Source of the DNA: Candidatus Gastranaerophilales bacterium
GTDB taxonomy: Bacteria; Cyanobacteriota; Vampirovibrionia; Gastranaerophilales; Gastranaerophilaceae
DNA: 45,579 bases
Assembly (NCBI GenBank): GCA_944322885.1
Contig: CALUQH010000015.1
Coordinates: forward strand, 1-45,579
Direction of reading: 5' to 3'
Part shown: in pieces, positions 16,636-24,713 of the stretch
Position numbering within the stretch: position 1 is the stretch's first letter
Layout of the letters: each line of letters begins with the position of its first letter
Translations under genes and position numbers: made by a program
The notes under the pieces: generated by a model
Told to the model about the DNA's origin: nothing
The model's input: the letters and a program-made list of their open reading frames with translations, nothing else
The model's database searches: none

Positions 16636-16780
16636 CCCCTCCCCAGGAGGAGGAGTTGGGGTGGGCAGCAATCCTTATTTACTCCCTCCCTGATTAGGGA
16701 GGGGGCAGGGGTGGGTAGCAAACTTTTAACATTAATCCAATCGCAACCCTTCCAAACCTTCCCTAGTCAGGGAAGGCTTT
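16636..16780. repeat. Last palindrome cluster of the island
   Basis: The 433-base gap 16566-16998 contains this cluster and the upstream region of the 78-aa gene. A degenerate type B lies at 16637-16660, a perfect type B at 16684-16703 with GGGGTGGGT tail, and a perfect type A at 16757-16776 followed by seven T. After 16780 no more copies are seen to the window end. GTTAAC-AAAT-GTTAAC at 16851-16866 is a separate short palindrome pair. Confidence 0.8.
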
Positions 16781-16998
16781 TTTATTCCACTCTCTCGGGA
16801 ACTGGTAAACAGACAAAAGGTAAAACTATAATTTCTATAATATTTATTATGTTAACAAATGTTAACTAATTTTGTAAAAATAAGCAATTTTTTGGGAAAG
16901 AAATACTTAGTATATATATAGGAAATATATAGGATAAGTTTACACTTTCTCACCAAAACACATCAATAGGATAACAATTAAATTTAGGGAGGACACCA

Positions 16999-17235
16999 AT
17001 GGCAATAGGTGCTGAAGATTACATTGACCAGCTTCTGGTAAAAAAATATGCGGAAGAAAAAGTCGACAACCATGATAACATGGAATCAATGGTCGATCCG
17101 CAAAAAATGATGAATGCAATGAATGATTACGCAAGCATGTACAGAAATATGATGAACCTTAAACAAAGGCTGAATATCGCATGCTATGCGGTAAATGCAA
17201 GAAATGCAAGGTATAACAAAACATCCCGATATTAA
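16999..17235 (+). CDS. Small soluble protein (78 aa), unknown
   Basis: A strong ribosome site (AGGGAGG) lies 7 nt before the ATG. The 78-residue product is charged, with a Met/Asn-rich middle (QKMMNAMNDYASMYRNMMNL) and a basic C-terminus (NARNARYNKTSRY). It is probably helical, with no signal peptide, TM helix or known motif. The 130 bp upstream are very AT-rich, and a long leader is likely. The good translation signals and the size argue for a real gene, possibly a structural or regulatory small protein. It precedes maf by 57 bp but maf has its own TATAAT. Confidence 0.6.
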   Translation: MAIGAEDYIDQLLVKKYAEEKVDNHDNMESMVDPQKMMNAMNDYASMYRNMMNLKQRLNIACYAVNARNARYNKTSRY

Positions 17236-17292
17236 CAGATTTACGTTCTCACTTTTTTTAGGTTATAATAACTGAAAAGAAAGTGAGAACAA

Positions 17293-17850
17293 ATGGTGGG
17301 AAAAATTGTCCTGGCATCTTCTTCTCCCAGAAGAGCCGATATTATGACAAAGATGAAAGTTAAATTTGAAATTATACCGTCCCCGTATATCGAAGATCAT
17401 ACGACGACGGTTTTTTCTTATGAATTTATTGAAAATTTAGCTTATAACAAGGCAAAAGCCGTTATTCCTCTTTTGTCCGAGCCGGCAATAATTGTCGGGG
17501 CGGATACCGTTGTCGTTTTAGACGGAGAAATTCTCGGAAAACCACAGGGACGGCAGGGAGCCTTCGAAATGCTCAAAAGGCTTTCCGGAAAAACACATTT
17601 TGTTGTTACAAGTATTATTGTTATAGATTCTCAAACAGGTGAATATAAAAAAAATTCAACAACAAGCCATGTAACATTTGAAAATCTTACGGATGAAATG
17701 ATTTGGGATTATGTCGATAATTTTAAACCTTTCGACAAGGCAGGCTCATACGGAATACAAGAAATGCCCGCTGGATACATAAAATCTTATACGGGCGATC
17801 TTGAAAATATTATCGGTCTTAGCTCAAAGGCATTACTTGAATTGTTATAA
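17293..17850 (+). CDS. maf: Maf-type nucleotide pyrophosphatase (dTTP/UTP)
   Basis: The product has 185 residues. Maf enzymes hydrolyse non-canonical or excess nucleoside triphosphates to the monophosphate in the cytosol. The family signature [10 protein letters not shown] is at residues 7-16, [16 protein letters not shown] follows near 70, and [11 protein letters not shown] near 140, with the catalytic Asp in GADTVV. The YhdE-like arrangement suggests dTTP/UTP preference, which sequence alone cannot settle. The 3' end overlaps the convergent SEC-C gene by 6 bp. Confidence 0.9.
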   Translation: MVGKIVLASSSPRRADIMTKMKVKFEIIPSPYIEDHTTTVFSYEFIENLAYNKAKAVIPLLSEPAIIVGADTVVVLDGEILGKPQGRQGAFEMLKRLSGKTHFVVTSIIVIDSQTGEYKKNSTTSHVTFENLTDEMIWDYVDNFKPFDKAGSYGIQEMPAGYIKSYTGDLENIIGLSSKALLELL

Positions 17851-19122
17851 ATTAGCCCCGCAGCATTTTTTGAATTTTTTACCGCTTCCGCACGGGCAGG
17901 GATCGTTTCTTCCGACTTTGCTTAAATCAACGCCTTCCAAATCAGGTTTTTCAATATCTTCTTCGATTATACCAAGAGTTTTTGAAAAAGCCTTGGATTT
18001 ATACAATACCGTAGTTGATGAATAAATTTTGTTTTCCAAATATCGTGATTTGTATGTTTCCAACAACTCATCAAGTGTATAATTGGTTCCTAAAAGCTTG
18101 TTGACAACATCCATAAAGTTTTCATGTCTTTCTGCAAGTCTTTTTATTATGTTTGCGGAAAATTTATCATTATTCAGGAAAAATTCAACACACTCTTTTG
18201 CGTTTTCAACACTGTCAGCATTTTCAATAATTTTGTTGAATGTTTCATAAAAAGGAACCGCATAAAGCCCGAGTTCTTTATCAAAAATAATACCCACATC
18301 ATAAGTTTCTTTATGGGAAGAAAATCCGCCCAGCGAATTTTCAAGAAAGTTTTCATAAGAATTGTTGAATTCAGAAACATTAAAGAATTTATAAGAATCA
18401 GGCAACTGAATTTTATCCTGAATATCAACTTTCTCTCCGCCTTCGGCAAAGTCATTGAATGCGCCGATTAAGTCATCCGCAAATTTATTTATTGTTACAA
18501 TTTCATCTTTACCAAAAAAGTCAATAAATTTATTATAGATATTTTTTATCTCGCTCTCAATCTCTTTCTGTTTCTGCTGGTTATCAAGATAGACAAGCTC
18601 CGGATTTTGAATAATTTTAGCAACAGAATATCTTAAAGCATCATCTCTCCTTGTCGCAGGTAAAACGCCCGAAATTTCAAGAAGATAATAAGCTTCCTCA
18701 AATTTAAATATACGTGCTACAACATACTGCCCAGCTCCCATCCCGCGAAATGTTGTCATTTTGACAAGGGAAACAACGCTGTATGTCTTTTCATTAATTA
18801 TGTTGTTAAGTTCAAAGCCGTTTTGTAAAACTCTTTTGATTTCAAATATTGAAGAAATTGACTGCATTAAAGCTTTTACAATTTTTTTAACCGGGGCAGA
18901 TAATTTCTTTGTATTTTCTAAATACAACTTTAATATACTTTTATTTTCCAAGTTTCTTTCAAATATATAAGTAAAACAAGCAGATTGAATATTCATATTG
19001 TTTTGCCCGATTGTTTTTAAATACTCTTCAAAATCAGGCTTAACAGTTTCATCTTTTTGAATAAATTCCGCAAGATCTTTTATTACATCATTAATTTCTT
19101 TTAAATCTTCTAAAATAAGCAT
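17845..19122 (-). CDS. SEC-C metal-binding motif protein
   Basis: The product has 425 residues. Only the C-terminus is recognisable: residues about 403-425 form a SEC-C zinc motif, C409-P-C411 with C420-C421 ([16 protein letters not shown]), as found at the end of SecA and in many unrelated proteins. The remaining 400 residues are helical with no catalytic motif that I can identify. The motif suggests protein or ribosome/nucleic-acid contact. GGGAG precedes the ATG. It lies downstream of the TPR membrane gene on the same strand, 70 bp apart. Confidence 0.75.
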   Translation of the reverse strand: MLILEDLKEINDVIKDLAEFIQKDETVKPDFEEYLKTIGQNNMNIQSACFTYIFERNLENKSILKLYLENTKKLSAPVKKIVKALMQSISSIFEIKRVLQNGFELNNIINEKTYSVVSLVKMTTFRGMGAGQYVVARIFKFEEAYYLLEISGVLPATRRDDALRYSVAKIIQNPELVYLDNQQKQKEIESEIKNIYNKFIDFFGKDEIVTINKFADDLIGAFNDFAEGGEKVDIQDKIQLPDSYKFFNVSEFNNSYENFLENSLGGFSSHKETYDVGIIFDKELGLYAVPFYETFNKIIENADSVENAKECVEFFLNNDKFSANIIKRLAERHENFMDVVNKLLGTNYTLDELLETYKSRYLENKIYSSTTVLYKSKAFSKTLGIIEEDIEKPDLEGVDLSKVGRNDPCPCGSGKKFKKCCGANL

Positions 19123-19192
19123 TAAATTCTCCCTCTCTCAAATTTAGAATATATTAAAAGAATTAAAAACTCAATACCATAACAGATTAATA

Positions 19193-20269
19193 TTACGGTC
19201 TTTGAACAAGTGTCGTATCAGCAGTAAACGTACACTCCGGACACATTCTCCGAGCAATTGCAAAATCAATTTTTGCACCGTTTATATCTCCAAGGTTATT
19301 TAGTGCAGTACCTCTGTTATAGTATGCTCTTGCAGGAGAAAAGAAAACTTTCTTTTTCTGTTTATAAGCACCTAAAATCGTATTATACATATTTAGTGCA
19401 GAATTATAATCCTTAATTTTCAAAAGGTAAGTAGCTTTTTCATACTGCAAAAGATATTTTACAGGTTCATCTTTTTCTGCAGCAATAGCAGCATCAAAAT
19501 CTTTAATCATTTCCTGAGGAGTCAGATAATATGTCTTTACGCCCAAAATATCTTCGGAATAATTATCCGATAAACTGTATTTATTAGCTGCTTCATAATC
19601 TTTTTCAGCACTTTTATACTGTTTTAAATTAAATTTTGCGTAAGCTCTGTTAGCATAAACTTCAGCAGATATAGGCACAAAAGCTAAATATACATTTGAA
19701 ACCTTAACAGCTGTATCGAATTTTTTATTTAAATTTAAATTTTCTACCCAAACCGGAACAAAAGCGTATAAGCAAAAAATTACAATAATTGCCGATAAAA
19801 TATAGACACTCTTTCTTGGTGTTTTTTGATAATTTTCGAAAGTTTTTTCATCAATATTTTTCAGAGACGGATTAAATGTCGTTCGTCTGAAAGTTCCCAC
19901 GTATCGGGTTAAATAATTTTCATATAAATAATTAATCCCCAAATAAGTCAGATAAAGCATTAAAAGAGGAATTAACGAAAGAACAAGTACGGCCGCAATA
20001 AACGGCATTTTCATAAAACTTGTGAAAAACGGAAATACTATAAGATAAATATATAAAATGATTTCTGCAGCGACACAGGTATTAACAATCGTCGTAAATT
20101 TACGGTAAGTTTTGCTGATTTCTTTGAGTTTTTCATCAGGAAGAACCACGGAATACATGTACCCGAATTTTCTTAAAATACCTGCCAATACAGTACCGTT
20201 ATTTTCGTTATAATAATTACAGTATTGAGAATTTAAAAATATCTTTTTTCTATAATCGCTAATATTCAT
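19193..20269 (-). CDS. Membrane protein with C-terminal TPR repeats
   Basis: The product has 358 residues. Hydrophobic segments lie at about 55-75, 82-105 and 160-182 (SVYILSAIIVIFCLYAFVPV). The C-terminal half carries TPR units: VYANRAYAKFNLKQYKSAEK, LLQYEKATYLLKIKDYNSAL and AYYNRGTALNNLGDINGAKI. The TPR part is probably outside the membrane and forms a binding surface. I prefer ATG at 20269; a TTG 36 bp upstream would add 12 residues. No clear ribosome site. Function unknown. Confidence 0.7.
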   Translation of the reverse strand: MNISDYRKKIFLNSQYCNYYNENNGTVLAGILRKFGYMYSVVLPDEKLKEISKTYRKFTTIVNTCVAAEIILYIYLIVFPFFTSFMKMPFIAAVLVLSLIPLLMLYLTYLGINYLYENYLTRYVGTFRRTTFNPSLKNIDEKTFENYQKTPRKSVYILSAIIVIFCLYAFVPVWVENLNLNKKFDTAVKVSNVYLAFVPISAEVYANRAYAKFNLKQYKSAEKDYEAANKYSLSDNYSEDILGVKTYYLTPQEMIKDFDAAIAAEKDEPVKYLLQYEKATYLLKIKDYNSALNMYNTILGAYKQKKKVFFSPARAYYNRGTALNNLGDINGAKIDFAIARRMCPECTFTADTTLVQRP

Positions 20270-20329
20270 ACATAAAATTTTAACACTTTTTAGAAAAAAT
20301 TGCAATTAAACTTGCAAAAAATTTTTAGG

Positions 20330-20338
20330 TGATATAAT
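20330..20338 (+). promoter_or_regulatory. Extended -10 promoter ahead of the tRNA region
   Basis: TGATATAAT is an extended -10 (TGn plus TATAAT). TTGCAA lies 15 bp upstream as a weak -35. It points toward the tRNA-Pro pair, with the tRNA remnant included in the transcript. Confidence 0.55.
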
Positions 20339-20384
20339 AGAAAAGTAACGAATATTTTCGTACAAATGAACTTTGACAATTATA

Positions 20385-20475
20385 TCGGGACGTGGCAAGG
20401 ACTCCACTTTTTCGATTGTCAATCGAAAAAGAAGGAGGAACTTAGGTAGCGTACGCTGCCAAGCTGCCGTGTTCC
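20385..20475 (+). pseudogene. Broken tRNA-Pro-like remnant with hairpin insertion
   Basis: The 12 bases from 20385 match the 5' end of the tRNA-Pro at 20494 exactly, including the base before it. After 44 bp of unrelated DNA, 20441-20475 resembles the D-arm and anticodon stem region of the two intact tRNAs (GGTAGCG, GCCGTGTTC), and the T-arm and acceptor 3' side are missing. The insertion holds a 12-bp inverted repeat, 20407-20418 with 20420-20431, extended by CTCC/GGAG. It is probably a decayed tRNA copy; a processed leader RNA is an alternative. Confidence 0.5.
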
Positions 20476-20494
20476 AAAATTGAAAGTTGATTAT

Positions 20495-20568
20495 CGGGAC
20501 GTGGCGCAGCTTGGTAGCGTGCTACCTTGGGGTGGTAGAGGTCGCAGGTTCAAATCCTGTCGTTCCGA
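20495..20568 (+). tRNA. tRNA-Pro (GGG)
   Basis: This is a 74-nt cloverleaf. Acceptor CGGGACG pairs with CGTTCCG (one G-U), discriminator A at 20568, anticodon stem CTACC/GGTAG, loop TTGGGGT with anticodon GGG at 20529-20531, T-arm with GGTTCAAAT. C1-G72 and A73 are the bacterial proline identity elements. CCA is not encoded. Confidence 0.95.
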
Positions 20569-20591
20569 TTTTTTAACTCAATACAACTTAT

Positions 20592-20665
20592 CGGGATGTA
20601 GCGCAGTCTGGTAGCGCACCGTGTTCGGGTCGCGGGGGTCGCAAGTTCGAATCTTGTCATCCCGA
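20592..20665 (+). tRNA. tRNA-Pro (CGG)
   Basis: This is a 74-nt cloverleaf. Acceptor CGGGATG pairs with CATCCCG, anticodon stem CCGTG/CGCGG, loop TTCGGGT with anticodon CGG at 20626-20628, T-arm with AGTTCGAAT. It lies 23 bp after the other tRNA-Pro and is a probable duplicate with a changed anticodon. A seven-T run follows the discriminator. CCA is not encoded. Confidence 0.95.
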
Positions 20666-20808
20666 TTTTTTTATTATTTTTTATTAATATATTAAAAGGA
20701 TTTTATATAATTTTAAATGCCGATAACAAAATCGACCGGAAACTTTCAAACTTTTTTGATAAAAGTACATTAGAAAATATAAAACCCGGCGTAATTGACT
20801 ATTTAGGG

Positions 20809-21588
20809 ATGAACATAACTTCTGCTGCAGATAGTGATATTGCATTCAAAATTTACTATCTTAATAAATATAGCGAAGACCAATACAAACTTTACGGAGA
20901 CGTTCCGTTAATTAATTTTTTGTATAAAAAAAATATGGTTAATTTTTTAACAATGGTACATGACAAGGGCAATAAGAAATGTACCCGATTTGATATTGGT
21001 CTGAAACACCGTAATAATGAAAATATGACAGAATTATTTTCATGGTTAGAAAAACATGTCAGCTTTTTCAGCAAATATAAAGAAGAAATTTTAAAAATGT
21101 CAAGAATGAAAAATTCCTTATCTGAAGGAGAGGACTATGCTTCTTTATTTTTTATCGGATTTGTAAATGAAGGCACTGAAATTAAAACCTTGAAATGCCA
21201 TTGGTTGAACAAAAATCGCGAAAATCACCCTATTTTTAATGATGATTATTATATTAGTTTTATAAAAGAAAATGGAGCCGGTAAATTTCAGGAAATTCTT
21301 CCTATAGTCTGCAAAGCATTGTCAAATTGCGGCGGACATCTATGGATGGAAGGGAGTGATTATAATAAAAAAAATTCTGAAAAACATAAAATCTATATAG
21401 ATTACCCTGAGAACTTATATGATGGACTTCTTGCAACTTTTGCCGGCAACACTGAACTTGAAAAGAAAATATTACTTATCAAAGAATGGCATTATATACA
21501 TCCTGAATTTTATTGCGATGGTTTTGCAATTGGTAAAAATTCCAAAGATTATGTCACTCTTAATGTTTACTTCAAATTGAACACATAA
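20809..21588 (+). CDS. Unknown protein, probably missing its 5' end or frameshifted
   Basis: From the first in-frame ATG the product has 259 residues; no family is recognised. It is soluble-looking, with aromatic-rich C-terminal strands (ILLIKEWHYIHPEFYCDG). The reading frame stays open upstream of the ATG to 20602 and reads as normal protein from about 20719 (ADNKIDRKLSNFFDKSTLEN...), yet contains no ATG, GTG or TTG. An ATG at 20717, in another frame, lies 5 nt after a TATAAT. A single missing G after that ATG would give MADNKIDRK and a 290-residue protein. The gene is therefore probably longer than marked and is either frameshifted or uses a rare ATT start. Confidence 0.5.
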   Translation: MNITSAADSDIAFKIYYLNKYSEDQYKLYGDVPLINFLYKKNMVNFLTMVHDKGNKKCTRFDIGLKHRNNENMTELFSWLEKHVSFFSKYKEEILKMSRMKNSLSEGEDYASLFFIGFVNEGTEIKTLKCHWLNKNRENHPIFNDDYYISFIKENGAGKFQEILPIVCKALSNCGGHLWMEGSDYNKKNSEKHKIYIDYPENLYDGLLATFAGNTELEKKILLIKEWHYIHPEFYCDGFAIGKNSKDYVTLNVYFKLNT

Positions 21589-21639
21589 AAAATATATAGA
21601 TAATTACTCCCTCAAACCTATGATTTTTATATAAAATGT

Positions 21640-21668
21640 TTGATATTTTAAATAAAAAGTTGTATAAT
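21640..21668 (+). promoter_or_regulatory. Promoter of the dicarboxylate symporter gene
   Basis: TTGATA (21640-21645), 17-bp spacer, TATAAT (21663-21668). Leader of about 27 nt containing AGAGG, the ribosome site, before the ATG at 21702. Confidence 0.8.
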
Positions 21669-21701
21669 TGATGGGTAGCGATTATAAAAAGAGGTTATTA
21701 T

Positions 21702-23024
21702 ATGAAATTACACATGCAGATACTTATTGCATTAGGTCTTGGTATAAAAAGAAACTGGCATATTTTTTTCGGAATTATTTTAGGGATTTTAGTCGGAATA
21801 TTTTTACACAGCCATGAATATCCGCTGGTTTCAACTTTATTAACATTTATCGGGCAGGTATTCATAAGATTGATACAGATGGTTGTTATTCCGCTTGTTG
21901 TATCGGCAATAATTATTGGTATTACAAGTGTCGGTGATAACAGACAACTCGGGAAATTCGGGGCAAAAATGATTGTATACTACGGTATTATAACAACTGC
22001 CGCAGTTGTTATAGGAGCAGTATTAGCACTTATTTTCAAACCCGGAGTCGGTGCTGCACATTATATTGCCGCAAATACTGCAAGTGAGGTTCAGGCATCT
22101 GTTGCCGCAGCAGTGCAGCAGCAACAGGGAAATATCCTGAATATCTTTTTAGGTTTTGTACCTAACAATCCTATACATTCTCTGGCATCAGGTGATATGG
22201 TTCCGATTATAGTATTCATGGTAATATTTGCGGTTGCCTTAGCAAAAGTAGGTGATGTAAACAGACCTATAGTTTCATTCTTTGAATCTGTTTTTGCCGC
22301 AACAATGAAAATAACCGATTGGATAATGTTCTTTGCTGCACCAGGTGTATTTGCTCTTACTGCAAGTGCGGTATCAAGTTTTGGTATAGACATTTTCGCA
22401 AGTATTTCAAAATACCTTCTTGTATTGTTTGTAGGCTTTATGCTCCAGTTGTGTGTTGTCTATCCGCTGTTTTTGAAATTTTTCTCAAAAGTCAATATTA
22501 TAATGCTTTATTCGGCTGTAGCAGAGGCTTTAATGGTGGCATTCGGAACCGCAAGTTCATCCGCTACATTGCCTCTAACAGTTGCATGCTGTGAAAAACG
22601 CGGGATTTCACATAAAATTTCAAGTTTTGTTTTACCTCTCGGAGCTACATTGAATATGGACGGAACAGCTTTATTGCAGACTGTGGCCGTAATATTTTTG
22701 GCACAGGCATATGGTGTTGCATTAACTCCGTTTTTAATTATTGAAATCTGCCTGCTTGCAATGATAGCATCTTCAACCTGTGCGGGTATACCGGGCGCCG
22801 GTTTGATTACGATTGCCTTAATCCTTAACGGTATGGGCTTGAGTCCGGAACAGCTTGTTGCAGGATTTGCATTCCTGTTTACAATCGAAAGAGTAACAGA
22901 TATGATGAGAACCCTTGTTAATGTAGCATCTGATGCTGTTGTCGTTGCCGCAATTGCAGACAACGAAAACGAAATTAACTATGATTTGTTGAATAATCCT
23001 GCAGCTTATGAAGATATTGCATAG
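21702..23024 (+). CDS. Dicarboxylate/amino acid:cation symporter (DAACS)
   Basis: The product has 440 residues, typical for GltP/DctA-type transporters. It shows the family fold: a run of TM helices, the serine-rich hairpin HP1 (GTASSSATLPLT, near residue 285), the NMDGTALLQ motif in TM7 and the GIPGAGLITIAL HP2 region, followed by ERVTDMMRT with substrate-contact residues in TM8. Glutamate/aspartate or C4-dicarboxylate uptake coupled to Na+ or H+ is expected; the sequence does not decide between them. It has its own promoter and is followed by a hairpin terminator. Monocistronic. Confidence 0.9.
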   Translation: MKLHMQILIALGLGIKRNWHIFFGIILGILVGIFLHSHEYPLVSTLLTFIGQVFIRLIQMVVIPLVVSAIIIGITSVGDNRQLGKFGAKMIVYYGIITTAAVVIGAVLALIFKPGVGAAHYIAANTASEVQASVAAAVQQQQGNILNIFLGFVPNNPIHSLASGDMVPIIVFMVIFAVALAKVGDVNRPIVSFFESVFAATMKITDWIMFFAAPGVFALTASAVSSFGIDIFASISKYLLVLFVGFMLQLCVVYPLFLKFFSKVNIIMLYSAVAEALMVAFGTASSSATLPLTVACCEKRGISHKISSFVLPLGATLNMDGTALLQTVAVIFLAQAYGVALTPFLIIEICLLAMIASSTCAGIPGAGLITIALILNGMGLSPEQLVAGFAFLFTIERVTDMMRTLVNVASDAVVVAAIADNENEINYDLLNNPAAYEDIA

Positions 23025-23068
23025 GGACAGTAGCTACGCCATCATGCTTTTATAAAAATTTGCTAATT

Positions 23069-23108
23069 AAAAATTCCTCTTATTTCAAATGAATGAGTGG
23101 AATTTTTT
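23069..23108 (+). terminator. Terminator after the symporter gene
   Basis: An A/T-rich inverted repeat (AAAAATTCC paired with GGAATTTTT, with a second paired segment inside) ends in a T-run, 45 bp after the stop codon. Confidence 0.65.
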
Positions 23109-23155
23109 AATAAAAAACTTTTGCAAAATTATAGCTTTTTTGCTAGGGTTTTGTT

Positions 23156-24052
23156 ATGAATAAAACTGACGAGCTTGCATCAACACATTTAGGGAAAAAA
23201 TCTGAAGGGAGCAATAATTACAATCCATCGCTTCTTGTTGCAATCCCAAGATATGAAAACAGAAAACAATATAATATTAATGAAAATAACCTCCCGTTTG
23301 AAGGTTTTGATGTCTGGCACGCGTATGAATTTTCTGCACTTACCGAAAACGGTCTGCCGGTTACAAGAGTTTTGAAACTTAGATATGATTGCACAAGCAA
23401 ATTTCTTATAGAATCGAAATCATTAAAACTATATTTGAACTCCTACAATATGACAAGATTCGGTTCTAATATTTCTGAATGTATCGAAATTTGTAAAGAA
23501 AAAATCGAAAAAGATTTGAGCGAAAAACTTCAAACTCGTGTTACTGCCAATTTTATGGAAAATAACACGGAACGTGTTGAAATATTTAAAAATTTTAATA
23601 ACATAATGAATTTTGTTGATGAAAAGACCTTGAACGTAGAAAAATTCAAAGAAGCTCCTGAATTATTATCAACAGAAAATTTCCAAAATGCTAAAAATTA
23701 TTACCTTATGTTCGATTCTCTCCGTTCAAACTGCAGGGTTACACATCAGCCTGATTTCGGGGATTTATTTTTATACTACAAATCTAAAAAGCATATTTTA
23801 GAAGACAGTCTGGTAAAATATTTAAGTTCTTTCCGCTCTGAGTTTCATTTTCATGAAGAATGCTGCGAAATGATTTATAAACGGCTTTACGATTTATTGG
23901 AGGCCGGAGACGAGCTGTTTGTCTGCGCACTTTATACAAGAAGGGGCGGAATTGATATTTGTCCGGCGCGGTGGAGTAAAAATTGTGTTGTTGAAGATGT
24001 TTTCAAGCTCGCTGACATCAAAGAATTTGCAAGAGGAAGTCTAAAACAGTAA
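23156..24052 (+). CDS. queF: NADPH-dependent 7-cyano-7-deazaguanine reductase
   Basis: The product has 298 residues, the long (two-domain) QueF form. QueF reduces preQ0 to preQ1 in queuosine synthesis. The nitrile-binding Cys is C193 in SNCRVTHQPDFG; the NADPH motif appears as ESKSLKLYLNSYN near residue 85. The C-terminal FHFHEECCEMI and RRGGIDICPARW segments are also typical. Other queuosine genes are not in the window. Weak AGGG lies upstream. The stop codon overlaps the ATG of the yraN gene (TAATG), so the two are translationally coupled. Confidence 0.92.
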   Translation: MNKTDELASTHLGKKSEGSNNYNPSLLVAIPRYENRKQYNINENNLPFEGFDVWHAYEFSALTENGLPVTRVLKLRYDCTSKFLIESKSLKLYLNSYNMTRFGSNISECIEICKEKIEKDLSEKLQTRVTANFMENNTERVEIFKNFNNIMNFVDEKTLNVEKFKEAPELLSTENFQNAKNYYLMFDSLRSNCRVTHQPDFGDLFLYYKSKKHILEDSLVKYLSSFRSEFHFHEECCEMIYKRLYDLLEAGDELFVCALYTRRGGIDICPARWSKNCVVEDVFKLADIKEFARGSLKQ

Positions 24053-24399
24053 TGAATAAGAGAAAATTCGGGGATGCGGGAGAGGATCTTGCCTGCCGGT
24101 ATTTAGAAAAAAACGGGTATAAAATTTTAGAAAGAAACAAACACTATTCCAGATATTGCGAAATTGATATCATCGCAAAATATAAAAATACAATAGTATT
24201 CGTAGAAGTAAAAACAAGAAAAACAGCGGTTTTTGGGACACCATTTGAAGCGATTACAAACACAAAATACGAAAATATTAAAAAAGGTGTTCAATTTTAT
24301 TTAACAGAAAATAAAGTCAAAGATTACAGGATAGATGTAATCGGAATTACCTTGAAACCTGAAGTAAAAATTGAGCATTTAAAGAATGTGTATTTATAA
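24052..24399 (+). CDS. yraN: YraN/UPF0102 family nuclease-like protein
   Basis: The product has 115 residues and starts within the queF stop codon. Family marks: GDAGEDLACRYLEKNGYKIL (first helix), EIDIIAKYKNTIVFVEVKTRK, which matches the D-x(n)-E-x-K metal-binding pattern of PD-(D/E)xK nucleases, and the closing RIDVIGI strand. The family is thought to act on DNA structures; its role remains open. It closes the queF operon. Confidence 0.92.
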   Translation: MNKRKFGDAGEDLACRYLEKNGYKILERNKHYSRYCEIDIIAKYKNTIVFVEVKTRKTAVFGTPFEAITNTKYENIKKGVQFYLTENKVKDYRIDVIGITLKPEVKIEHLKNVYL

Positions 24400-24713
24400 A
24401 GAATATTATCGGAATCAAAATAATCTGTTAATATATATGATTGTTCACTCTACTAACAGCTGGATTATTTGTTCTATTGCGACGATAGCGTAATGAACAA
24501 TAATCTCAGGCGAAGCATATGACAAAGGTGTGTATTATTTGAGTGTAACGAGTTTACACGCCTTAAAGCTGAGCCGTTGCAATTATTAGTGAGTGAAGTG
24601 TGCCGATGGTTTTGAGGCACTTTTGCCACCAAAAGTGCCCCTGTCTGGAAGACCCGCCGGAGGCAAAGAAAGTACGATTAGTTTGTTTTTAGTTTCCGAT
24701 AATATTCTTTATG
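24400..24713. other. Gene-free stretch with GC-richer patch and a perfect hairpin
   Basis: Between yraN and recF I see no supported gene. A GC-richer patch (about 24590-24670) contains a perfect 10-bp hairpin GGCACTTTTG-CCAC-CAAAAGTGCC at 24616-24639. Upstream, GGTGTGTA and TACACGCC (about 24528-24563) can also pair. The patch looks like foreign or decayed repeat sequence. Confidence 0.55.

Noticed and set aside
16566-16721. Longer N-terminus for the U32-like gene
   Set aside because: The 52 extra residues come from palindromic repeat DNA and a promoter-like TATAAT lies just before the inner ATG.
11200-16780. CRISPR array
   Set aside because: The repeats are palindromic, of two types, with spacing that is not spacer-like, and no cas gene is present.
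16621-16869. Plus-strand reading frame in the repeat cluster
   Set aside because: It is made of repeat sequence, with no ribosome site or protein-like composition.
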